Shown here in pieces: positions 24,045 to 31,842 of a stretch of DNA of 64,000 nt. Both the position numbers and the translations under genes were made by a program. The stretch's first letter is position 1; each line of letters starts with the position of its first letter. Under the pieces are notes generated by a model. It did no database searches. It saw only the letters and a program-made list of their open reading frames with translations, and was not told the origin of the DNA. Source of the DNA: Paenibacillus antri (GTDB lineage: Bacteria > Bacillota > Bacilli > Paenibacillales > YIM-B00363); the NCBI RefSeq assembly GCF_005765165.1, contig NZ_VCIW01000029.1, positions 1 through 64,000 of the forward strand, read 5' to 3'.

Positions 24045-25673
24045 TTACTTCTTCATATTATCGTTGTACAGCTGAGCGAACTTCTCGATTTGCAGGTTCT
24101 TCATCTCTGTGACGTACTGATCCCAATCCGCGTTCAGATCCTTCTTGCCGGTCAGGAACGCGTCCGCCCAAATTTCGAACGTATCGGCGAGCGGCGTCTG
24201 GAGCGAGCCGGCTTCCTCGGCCGTCATGTCGTCGAACATCGGGCTCGGCGGAATCGCTTGAATCGCTTCGTCCATCGCCGCGACCGTCGCGTTGATTTGC
24301 AGGTAGTTCTCGTCGTACTTCGTCATCTCGCGGGCGTTCACCCATACGAGCTGGAGCGGATCCGCGCCGAAGCCGTACTTGAGCTGCATCGACTTATAGA
24401 TGCCGTCCGCGGAGCTCGTAAGATCGTCGGCATACTTGATCTTGTCGCCGTCCATCGTGTACGTGACGCCTTCGACGCCGGAGCTTGCAAGCTTCGCGCC
24501 TTCCTCGGAGAAGAACATCTCGTCGATCGTGCGGACGATGCGTTCGAAGTCGTCGCGCTCGGCCGTCTTCTTCGGGAACAGGATGCCGGAGCCCGTGCTG
24601 CTCTTCGGCTGGTGATGCGCGCCGGCCGGACCTTGGAGCGGCGGGTACATCTGGAGGTTGAAGCCCTCTTCCGTCGCCGACGCCTCGATGCCGCCGATCT
24701 GATCGTAATACGCGTAGGATGCGAACGACTTGCCCGTCGCCATCTTCTGCGCCCACTTGTCGCCGTCGATCGGTTCGGCCATCTCCGGATCGAGCAGGCC
24801 TTCCTTATACAGCTTCGCGAGGTATGTCATGTATTGTTTGTACTGGTCGCTGATAGCGCCCGGGAAGTATTCTTGCTTCTCGTAATCCCAGCTGAGCGTG
24901 TTCGTGCCGGAAGCGCCGTTCTTGCCGACGCTGACGCCGTAAGACGGCATCGTCATCCGGTACAAGACGCGAGGGCCGGCAAGAATCGTCAGAGGGTACG
25001 AATCCGGGTTTTCTTCTTTGAATTTCTTGAGGACGGCGTACAGGTCGTCGAACGTTTTCGGCGCCGGCAGCCCGTATTTTTGCAACAGATCTTCCCGCAG
25101 AATCAGGCCGCCGTCGTAGAACGGCTTATCGAACAGCGAAGGGAGGTAATAGCGCTTGCCGTCCTTCAGCTCGAGCGCCGCGATTTGCTCCTGCAGGCCG
25201 AACTCTTCGACGCGGGCGTTGAAGTTCGGCGTCCAGTCGGCGTAGTCGCTGATCGGGACGATCGCGCCGTTGAGCGCGAGGGATGCGTTTTCGCCCTTCG
25301 TGGTTTGATACAGGATGACGTCCGGTACGTTCGTGCCCGTGTTCAATGCAAGGGACACCTTCGTCGCATAGTCGGCTACCGGAATGACTTCGAAGGATAA
25401 GTCCACGTTGTAGCGCTTCTCCCACTCCTGAACGATCAGCCAGTCTTCCTTAAACGGGAGCGTCGCGTTGTCGGCATAGTAGAGCGATAATTTGAGCGGT
25501 CCTTCCGCTTCGGTCGTCGCGCCGCCGGACGTATTGCCTTCGTTCGATGGGCTTGGCGTTGTGCCTTCGCCGGTGGTGCCGCCGTTGCCGCCGCTGCCGG
25601 CGTTGCAGGCAAGAAGCGTAGACATCATCAGACCGAGCACGACTGTGGTGGAAACCAGCTTTTTCTTGTACAT
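24045..25673 (-). CDS. extracellular solute-binding lipoprotein (LplA-like), murQ operon
   Basis: A 542-residue lipoprotein. The signal peptide ends STLLAC with acceptor Cys23, and a Gly/Ser/Thr-rich tether of about 35 residues separates it from a type 1 solute-binding fold. It contains YYADNATLPFKEDW near residue 65 and a C-terminal helical half of LplA type. It is the first gene of the minus-strand unit that ends in murQ, so the ligand may be a muropeptide, MurNAc or GlcNAc-MurNAc. That specificity is inferred from murQ alone. Its promoter and operator-like palindromes lie at 25733-25787. Confidence 0.9.
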   Translation of the reverse strand: MYKKKLVSTTVVLGLMMSTLLACNAGSGGNGGTTGEGTTPSPSNEGNTSGGATTEAEGPLKLSLYYADNATLPFKEDWLIVQEWEKRYNVDLSFEVIPVADYATKVSLALNTGTNVPDVILYQTTKGENASLALNGAIVPISDYADWTPNFNARVEEFGLQEQIAALELKDGKRYYLPSLFDKPFYDGGLILREDLLQKYGLPAPKTFDDLYAVLKKFKEENPDSYPLTILAGPRVLYRMTMPSYGVSVGKNGASGTNTLSWDYEKQEYFPGAISDQYKQYMTYLAKLYKEGLLDPEMAEPIDGDKWAQKMATGKSFASYAYYDQIGGIEASATEEGFNLQMYPPLQGPAGAHHQPKSSTGSGILFPKKTAERDDFERIVRTIDEMFFSEEGAKLASSGVEGVTYTMDGDKIKYADDLTSSADGIYKSMQLKYGFGADPLQLVWVNAREMTKYDENYLQINATVAAMDEAIQAIPPSPMFDDMTAEEAGSLQTPLADTFEIWADAFLTGKKDLNADWDQYVTEMKNLQIEKFAQLYNDNMKK

Positions 25674-25732
25674 ACGCTTAAATGACCTCCCTAAACCTTT
25701 GAATTGGAATCCGTGAACCGCTTACATCACGA

Positions 25733-25762
25733 ATCATAGCATTATTTTATTTCACCAGTCAA
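25733..25762 (-). promoter_or_regulatory. sigma-A promoter of the murQ importer operon
   Basis: On the minus strand TTGACT (25762-25757) and TATGAT (25738-25733) are separated by 18 nt, 60 bp before the binding-protein start. This is one of the closest consensus promoters in the window. Confidence 0.7.
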
Positions 25763-25787
25763 CGATTATTGTGAAATTTTATTTCAC
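25739..25787. promoter_or_regulatory. palindromic operator pair in the murQ operon promoter
   Basis: GTGAAAT-TTT-ATTTCAC at 25771-25787 is a perfect 17-bp inverted repeat just upstream of the -35 box. A degenerate copy ending in ATTTCAC lies 32 bp away at 25739-25755 and fills the -35/-10 spacer. This is a repressor-type layout. TGAAA-TTTCA dyads are bound by RpiR/MurR-type SIS regulators in other bacteria, which would fit murQ. No such regulator gene is in the window. Confidence 0.55.
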
Positions 25788-25875
25788 GATCTTTTCCTTA
25801 TTACATTTTGGAATTGTTAAACCGATAATCAATGGTGGGAAAGACCAAATATTTCCGTTTTCGTCGAGGTGCAAC

Positions 25876-26958
25876 ATGAACATTCAGGGGATTTCGCCCG
25901 CTTTCTTCGCCGTGCAAGGGAAGACTTCGGCGGCGCAGGTCGGGACTGTGCCGGACCTTAGGGCGTTGACGCCGATCGCGATCAGTCCGGTCGCTTACAC
26001 GAAGTTCGATTTTCTGCAGCGTCTTCGGTCTTCGACGGACGGCGGACCGGCGGACGGCACGTTCCTTCAGAGGCTGGCGGAACGATACGGGGCCTTGAGG
26101 ACCGAGATCGAATCCGGCGGAGCGGCCGACTCGAAGGACGAATGGCTTACGATGTTGGACGAGGTGTACGACGAAGTCGCCGCGGAAGCGGCGGACCGGC
26201 TTTCGGGGACGTTCGACGTCTTCTTCGACTTCGGCTCCGGCCGATACGGCGAAGCCGTCGACCGGTTCGATCGGCAAGCGTTCAAGTCGCATCTGCTCGC
26301 GATGGCGCAAGACGCCAAGTCGGCTTCGGCGTCCGGCGCGGGAAGCGTAGAGGAGCTGCTTGCCGCGAAGTATGCGGCCTCGAATCGCATGGAGTCGATG
26401 AGCTTTACGGACGTCGTCCGGCTGAGCGGAGCGATTCGCGACATCCTCGGCGCCGCCCCGGCGATCGCGGGAGGCGATACGAAGACTTACGGCGCCGCCG
26501 TAGCCGATTGGCAGTCGGAGGCGAGCCGGCGATTGGACTCGGCCGGCCTGTCCGACGATGCGAAGTCTGCCGCGGAAGCCGCATTGCGGGAGCAGGCGGC
26601 GACGCGGCTGAAAGGGGGAGCGTTCGTGCGCGCGGTCGACTCGATGCGCGAGAAGATCGAGGAGTCTATGCGCGAGCTGGCGAGATTGAACGCGCAGCGG
26701 GCTTGGATCGATCGGCAGCTGGAGCGGCTCGCGAAGGAGCTTCCTCCGGGGCACCCGATGCTGCAACAGCTGTTGGAGCGCGAACGGCAGCTGATCGAGG
26801 AGACGAAGTCCGAATCGCTAAGGATCAAGGAAATGCAGGAGAAGCGGAAAGGCGTCGTGGACGATCCGAGCTCCGTTACGGAGCTGGAAGAGTACGCGCA
26901 GGTCGTGGGGAGCTACCAGGAGCGGCTGTCGTCCGCCGAAACTCGAAACGAACCATAG
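25876..26958 (+). CDS. hypothetical protein with long C-terminal coiled coil
   Basis: A 360-residue soluble protein that I do not recognise. It has no signal peptide or membrane helix. The N-terminal half is Ala- and Asp-rich and mostly helical. From about residue 250 to 345 it has heptad-like stretches such as MREKIEESMRELARLNAQ and ERERQLIEETKSESLRIKE, broken by PPGHP. GAGGTG precedes ATG 25876; an in-frame start at 25771 would lie inside the murQ operator region. It stands alone between the divergent importer operon and a repeat array, and ends in a terminator. Codon use looks like that of its neighbours. Confidence 0.75.
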   Translation: MNIQGISPAFFAVQGKTSAAQVGTVPDLRALTPIAISPVAYTKFDFLQRLRSSTDGGPADGTFLQRLAERYGALRTEIESGGAADSKDEWLTMLDEVYDEVAAEAADRLSGTFDVFFDFGSGRYGEAVDRFDRQAFKSHLLAMAQDAKSASASGAGSVEELLAAKYAASNRMESMSFTDVVRLSGAIRDILGAAPAIAGGDTKTYGAAVADWQSEASRRLDSAGLSDDAKSAAEAALREQAATRLKGGAFVRAVDSMREKIEESMRELARLNAQRAWIDRQLERLAKELPPGHPMLQQLLERERQLIEETKSESLRIKEMQEKRKGVVDDPSSVTELEEYAQVVGSYQERLSSAETRNEP

Positions 26959-26968
26959 AGGATGATGG

Positions 26969-27006
26969 AACCGTCGGTGCACATTAAAGTGCTTGGCGGT
27001 TTTTTC
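26969..27006 (+). terminator. Rho-independent terminator after the hypothetical gene
   Basis: AACCG and GTGCAC around 26969-26982 pair with GTGC and CGGTT around 26989-27000, followed directly by a run of six Ts with TCTTT after it. It lies 11 bp past the stop codon. Confidence 0.7.
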
Positions 27007-27052
27007 TTTGTTGCGGCGATGTAGAGGGGAAGCAGTGCGGGGGGGGGATGAG

Positions 27053-27555
27053 CATGGGGAGGTGGAATGGGGCGCACATGAGCGAAATGGTGTCAAAATT
27101 TGAGCAGTTTGGGGAAATGAGCGCAAATTTTGAGCAGTTCCTCCTTGTGGGAGGAGTACCCGATGGCAGCGTCGCGGGAGCGTAGAACATGGGGAGATGA
27201 AACGGGGCGCACAAGAGCGAAATGGTGTCAAAATTCGAGCAGTTAGTGGAAATGAGCGCAAATTTTGAGCAGTTCCATCTTGGGGGAGGAGTACCCGATG
27301 GCGGTGTCGCGGGAGCGTAGAGCATGGGGAGATGAAACGGGGCGCATAAGAGCGAAATGGCGTCAAAATTTGAGCAGTTAGTGGAAATAAGCGCAAATTT
27401 AGAGCAGTTCAACCTTGTGGGAGGAGTACCCGATAGCGGTGTCGCGGGAGCGTAAAGCATGGGGAGGTGGAACGGGGCGCACAAGAGCGAAATGGTGTCG
27501 AAATTTGAGCAGTTCGGGGAAAAGAGCGCAAATTTTGAGCAGTTCCTCCCCGCGG
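27053..27555. repeat. 135-bp tandem repeat, three full copies and one partial, with nested duplication
   Basis: Units begin at 27053, 27188, 27323 and 27458. Each starts CATGGGGAG and holds two related blocks about 35 bp apart, ending ATTTGAGCAGTT and ATTTTGAGCAGTT, so the unit itself arose from an internal duplication. The period is a multiple of three and leaves a long minus-strand frame open (Asn-Cys-Ser-Lys-Phe repeats). There is no ribosome site or recognisable protein, so I do not call it a gene. It fills most of the 746-bp gap between two convergent genes; from 27556 to 27704 I see nothing distinctive. Confidence 0.9.
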
Positions 27556-27704
27556 GCGGATCGCCGGAGGGGGATAGAGTGGAGTGCCTAAGGAGGCGGG
27601 GGATGCCCCCGGGGAACCGCCAGGCCGATAATGGCCCGGCAATCCCGGAAGGAAGCCAATCCGTCTCCGACGGCATTACAACGACGGGAAATGATGCAGG
27701 GGGT

Positions 27705-30700
27705 TCATATCGGTAATACGATGCGGAGATCGCAGCCCCAGCCGGGGGCGTCGGTCACCTGAAGCGAGCCGCCCAGCTGCACGACCCGCTCCCGCATGGC
27801 GGTTAACCCGAAGCCGAACGGCGTATCGCCGTACGGGGCGCCGTTGTTTTTCAGCGAGAAGCGCAGCTGCCCGTTCTCCGCATACAGCCGGAAGGCGAAG
27901 GCGCTGCCGCCGCCGTGCTTCAGTCCGTTGGTTAACCCTTCCTGCAGCGCGTGGAAGACGACCTTCCGGTACAGCGGCGGGAGCTCCGGCAGCGCATCGA
28001 TCCGGACGTCTACCGACACGCCGGTGATGTCCTGCGTTTCGGAGAGCAGCTTGGTGAGCGATTCCCGCAAGTCCGTCTTCGCCACGTCGTCCTTCAGCAT
28101 CCGGACGGCCGACCGAATTTGGTCCAAGCTGTCGCGGACCAAGCCTTGCGCCGCGGAGAGCTTCTCGAGCGCCAGCTCCCGATCGACGGCGAGCAGACGT
28201 TTGGTGGCTTCCAGCTGCATAACGGTGGCCGTCATCGTGTGGCCGACCGAATCGTGGATTTCGTGAGCGATCCGATTGCGCTCCTCCAACGCGACGATCT
28301 CTCGAAGCGCTTCGATCGTCTCGTGGATGGAAAACTGCAGCTCGCGATTGCGCTGCTCCAGCTCGGCGGTCCGCTCTTGCACCTTCTCCTCGAGAGACCG
28401 ATTCAGCTCGGTAATCTTCAGGTGCAGGTTCACCCGGGCGAGCAGCTCTTGCTTCGCGACAGGCTTCGTGACATAGTCGTTCGCGCCGGAGCGGAAGCCT
28501 TCCGCCAAGTCTTCCGGCAAGCTCCTCGCCGTCAGCATGAGGATCGGGAGATCGGCCTCCCCGTGCGTGCGGCGAATACGACGGCTCAGCTCGTACCCGC
28601 TCATGCCGGGCATCATAACGTCGGTAATGATCAGATCGGGCCTCAGTCCCTCTTCCAACGCCGTCAGCGCTTGGGAAGGGTGCGCGTGCGCCACGACCCG
28701 ATACGACGGCGAAAGATGGACGGCCAGCACTTCCAAATTCGCGGGTTCGTCGTCGATGACGAGAACCGTTCTTCGCTCCGCGGCCGGCGAAACCGGCTGC
28801 TGCGGCGCCGAAATCCGCGGCTCGGGCTCGTCCGTTCCGGCGAGCGCCGGCGTGCGTTCTGGCTCGAGCGGCCGCCCGGCCCCATCCGGCGCAGGCGCCG
28901 CCGCTGCCCCCGCCGCCGCCTCCTCCGGCCACAGCGGCAGCGTGAACGTAAACGTGCTGCCGACGCCAAGCTCCGACTCCACGTCGAGCCGCCCGCCATG
29001 CAGCTCAGCAAGCTGCTTGCTGATCGTCAGCCCCAGCCCCGTCCCGCCGATCCCTTGCTCCTCGGTATGGCGGCTTTGGCGGAACCGTTCGAAGATGCGC
29101 TCCCGGTCGTTCTCCGGGATGCCTAGTCCGTTGTCCGAGACCGAGATCCGCAGGAATCCCGCGTCCGACTCGTCCGGGGCGGCGTAGATCGTAATGTCTC
29201 CCTCGGTCGAGAACTTCACGGCGTTGCCGAGCAGATTGTATAAAATTTGCTCGACCCGGTCTTCGTCGGCCATGACGGGAGGCAGTTCCGCGGGAATGGC
29301 GCAGCGGATGACGAGCCCTTTGGCCTTGGCTTGGGGCTGCAGCAGCGCGGCGACGGCTTCCGCCGTCTTCCGCAGATCGACGGGACGCACGGTCAAACGG
29401 AGATCGTTGTGCCGCAGCTTCGACAGATCGAGGATGTCGTTCACGAGCCGCGTCAGCCGGCGGCCGCTGGCGACGATGAGCGACAGGCGCTTTCGATCCT
29501 CCGGATCGGTCGTCGCGGATCGGTCCAAGAGCGATTCCGCCATGCCGGTGATCCCGAACAACGGCGTGCGGAGCTCGTGGGAGGTTCGCGCCAGGAAGTC
29601 GTCCTTCATCCGATCGATCTCCTGCAGCTGCAGGTTCTTGGCCGCAAGCTCCACGGCGTATCGCCGGATCTGGCGAAGCGTATCGTCGAATCGCAAAATC
29701 AGCACGGCGCCCAAACAGAGAACGAAGAGAAACACGCCTAAGGTCAACTGGGCTCCGTTAAGGTATATCACGAAGAACGGGAACCGCTCGTACAACAAGT
29801 GGACGAATGGGTATACATTCACTTGCACGTAATAGACGGCCGCCAAGACGAGCAGCAGGACGATCCCCGCGAACACCCATACCGTCTCCCGGTCCTTGCT
29901 CCGCCGATAAGAGCGGACCATGAGATAGAGCATGACGCTCAAATACGCGCACAGGATGCCGGTCAGAAGCTTGTCCACGAGCAGATGGTACGTCGGCTCG
30001 CGATAGAGCGCGGCGACGAGAATCAAAGCGGCGAAACCCCATAACGACAGCATGAACGCGCGGAACAGCCTGCTCGCGCCGCCCCCGTACATCCGGCTCA
30101 AGAAGCCGAACAGCGCGCCGGCCCCGACGGTGAAGACGACGTCCTGCAAATACACGAAGAGCGGGAGGTCGGCGAACAGCTGCAGCGTAGGCGCGCGGTT
30201 GACGCTGCCGTAGGCGGCGCACGCCGTCAAGACGGCGAAGTGGAAGTAAATCGTATCCTTGGCGTTCACGGCGAACAAGAGGAACGAGCTGATCGAAAAA
30301 AACAGGAACAAAACGCAAAGCACGACGCGGAGGACGTCCTGCCGAAGCATGTCCAAATAAAAGGCGTCCGGTCGGCCGACCAGGACGCTTCCGAAGCTCG
30401 GAGCGACTCCTTCGGTGTACACCCGAAGATAAATCGTCTTTCCGAAGTCCTCCGAAGCCAAGGGAGCCAAGCCCCAGCGGATATGCTTATTGACTCTAAA
30501 GTCGTACGGCTCCATGTTGAATTCGTAAATTTCCCTCGAATCGCTAAACAGCTGCACCGCTTTAAAGCCGCGAAGAAGCAGCTGCCGCCCTTCGCCTTCG
30601 TCCCGGAAGCTCTCGGGCAGCGGAGCGCGAAGCCAGTAATGCCCCTTGTAATCGGATGGAACGACCTGCTGGGGAAGATTGTCCCCTATAGGTTTCCAGT

Positions 30701-30962
30701 CCGTGTCCGCTAGAGGGGCCGGCAACCCTTCGTGGGATCGAGGGATATCCTCAAGCACGTATTCCCACCCCGGAGAGGACACCCAATTGTCGTAGCTGTG
30801 GAAGCCTTCGTTCAGACTGTTCCAGGAGACGATAAACCAAAAGAGCCAAAGCAGCCCTGCGGCCGGCAGCGCGAACAGCCCGATCATGAGCGGACGCCGC
30901 CATGACTTGCCGCGAACGAAAGTCGTCATCGATCCATCCCGCCCCTCCCCCCGGACGTTCAT
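27705..30962 (-). CDS. 7TMR-DISM hybrid sensor with two histidine kinase modules
   Basis: A 1085-residue membrane protein. It has one N-terminal helix (about 23-45), an extracytoplasmic 7TMR-DISM-type sensor to about residue 205, seven predicted helices (about 208-430), a HisKA domain with His462 in SHELRTP and its HATPase to about 675. A Pro/Ala-rich linker, a receiver domain with Asp781 in IITDVMMPG, a coiled coil, and a NarX-type HisKA_3 domain with His903 in HEIHDSVGH follow, ending in a second HATPase. Signal may pass from the first kinase to the internal receiver and on to the second kinase, which should phosphorylate the NarL-type regulator encoded just upstream. The genes overlap by ATGA. 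An ATG at 30929 is an alternative start. Confidence 0.9.
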   Translation of the reverse strand: MNVRGEGRDGSMTTFVRGKSWRRPLMIGLFALPAAGLLWLFWFIVSWNSLNEGFHSYDNWVSSPGWEYVLEDIPRSHEGLPAPLADTDWKPIGDNLPQQVVPSDYKGHYWLRAPLPESFRDEGEGRQLLLRGFKAVQLFSDSREIYEFNMEPYDFRVNKHIRWGLAPLASEDFGKTIYLRVYTEGVAPSFGSVLVGRPDAFYLDMLRQDVLRVVLCVLFLFFSISSFLLFAVNAKDTIYFHFAVLTACAAYGSVNRAPTLQLFADLPLFVYLQDVVFTVGAGALFGFLSRMYGGGASRLFRAFMLSLWGFAALILVAALYREPTYHLLVDKLLTGILCAYLSVMLYLMVRSYRRSKDRETVWVFAGIVLLLVLAAVYYVQVNVYPFVHLLYERFPFFVIYLNGAQLTLGVFLFVLCLGAVLILRFDDTLRQIRRYAVELAAKNLQLQEIDRMKDDFLARTSHELRTPLFGITGMAESLLDRSATTDPEDRKRLSLIVASGRRLTRLVNDILDLSKLRHNDLRLTVRPVDLRKTAEAVAALLQPQAKAKGLVIRCAIPAELPPVMADEDRVEQILYNLLGNAVKFSTEGDITIYAAPDESDAGFLRISVSDNGLGIPENDRERIFERFRQSRHTEEQGIGGTGLGLTISKQLAELHGGRLDVESELGVGSTFTFTLPLWPEEAAAGAAAAPAPDGAGRPLEPERTPALAGTDEPEPRISAPQQPVSPAAERRTVLVIDDEPANLEVLAVHLSPSYRVVAHAHPSQALTALEEGLRPDLIITDVMMPGMSGYELSRRIRRTHGEADLPILMLTARSLPEDLAEGFRSGANDYVTKPVAKQELLARVNLHLKITELNRSLEEKVQERTAELEQRNRELQFSIHETIEALREIVALEERNRIAHEIHDSVGHTMTATVMQLEATKRLLAVDRELALEKLSAAQGLVRDSLDQIRSAVRMLKDDVAKTDLRESLTKLLSETQDITGVSVDVRIDALPELPPLYRKVVFHALQEGLTNGLKHGGGSAFAFRLYAENGQLRFSLKNNGAPYGDTPFGFGLTAMRERVVQLGGSLQVTDAPGWGCDLRIVLPI

Positions 30963-31630
30963 TCGTCGGCGAAGAGCTCCTTAAGGCAGTGGATGGCCTT
31001 AGAGCGTTCGTTCACTCCGATTTTCTGGTAAATGATGCTGATGTAATTTTTGGCCGTGCCTTCGGTGAGGAAGAGCGCGCCCGCGATTTCCTTGTTCGAC
31101 TTGCTTTCGAGCAGCAGCTGTATGATTTGCCGCTCCCGATCGGTGAAGGCGATGCCTTGCCGCTTCAGCTTACCGGCGAGGCGGGGCTTGTGGTACCCGG
31201 AGGTGAGAAGCGAAATTCGAGAGGCCAGCTTGCCGGCCACGGAGGAGGGAAGCATCATCTGTCCCGCAGCGGCGTCGCGGATCGATTGGATGATTTTGTC
31301 CCCGGGCATGTCCTTCAAGAGGAAACCGCTTGCACCGTACGCCATGCTGTCCACGATGTACTGGTCCTCCAAGAAGGTGGTCAAGACGACGACGACCAGG
31401 TCGGGAAACTCGTCCAGCAGCCGCCGCGTCGCTTCGATGCCGTCGATGCCGGGCATGCGGATGTCCATAAGGACGAGATCCGGACGGAACCGGCGGACCG
31501 CTTCCATAGCGGCGATGCCGTTATCGGCCGAAGCGACGACCTCCATGTCTTCTTCCAAATTAATAATCGTTTGCAAGCCGTCTCGCAACAGCGTCTGATC
31601 GTCGGCGATCACAATGCGAATCTTGGTCAT
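30959..31630 (-). CDS. NarL/LuxR-family response regulator
   Basis: A 223-residue regulator. The receiver domain has the DDQ acidic pocket and phosphoacceptor Asp56 in LVLMDIRMPG. The C-terminal LuxR-type helix-turn-helix reads TDRERQIIQLLLESKSNKE and FLTEGTAKNYISIIYQKIG. I chose ATG 31630 (AGGATGAG upstream) over an upstream in-frame ATG, because the extra 61 residues are not receiver-like and cover the promoter. Its stop overlaps the start of the dual-kinase gene, and its class matches the HisKA_3 module of that protein. Target genes cannot be read from the window. Confidence 0.93.
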   Translation of the reverse strand: MTKIRIVIADDQTLLRDGLQTIINLEEDMEVVASADNGIAAMEAVRRFRPDLVLMDIRMPGIDGIEATRRLLDEFPDLVVVVLTTFLEDQYIVDSMAYGASGFLLKDMPGDKIIQSIRDAAAGQMMLPSSVAGKLASRISLLTSGYHKPRLAGKLKRQGIAFTDRERQIIQLLLESKSNKEIAGALFLTEGTAKNYISIIYQKIGVNERSKAIHCLKELFADE

Positions 31631-31672
31631 AAGTCTTTTCTCATCCTTTTTTCTGCCTCTGCTATGGTATTC

Positions 31673-31806
31673 ATTATAGTGCATCCTTCGAAATGTGGAA
31701 GATTTTGTTTCCGAGGGCAGGACGAATAGCCTGTTCGGCCAGGCTTCGCCATGACCCTCGTCGTGACGGCGGTAACTATCCTTATGACCGTACCGCCAAC
31801 TAGAAT
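31673..31806. promoter_or_regulatory. divergent promoter region with a 7-bp inverted repeat
   Basis: In the 212-bp gap between divergent genes, TATAAT on the minus strand (31678-31673) serves the regulator gene. For the plus strand, GGCGGTA (31768-31774) and TACCGCC (31791-31797) form an inverted repeat followed by TAGAAT (31801-31806), a possible -10 with a poor -35. The repeat may be an operator or part of a leader hairpin. Confidence 0.35.
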
Positions 31807-31842
31807 TGCACATGACGAACGATTCGCGAGGAGGATGAACGA

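Noticed and set aside
23988-25400. 470-codon plus-strand frame over the murQ-operon binding protein
   Set aside because: Antisense shadow of a full-length lipoprotein gene with signal peptide and promoter.
26984-27676. 230-codon minus-strand frame over the 135-bp repeat
   Set aside because: Same artefact of a period divisible by three; no ribosome site, low-complexity repeated peptide, no recognisable domain.
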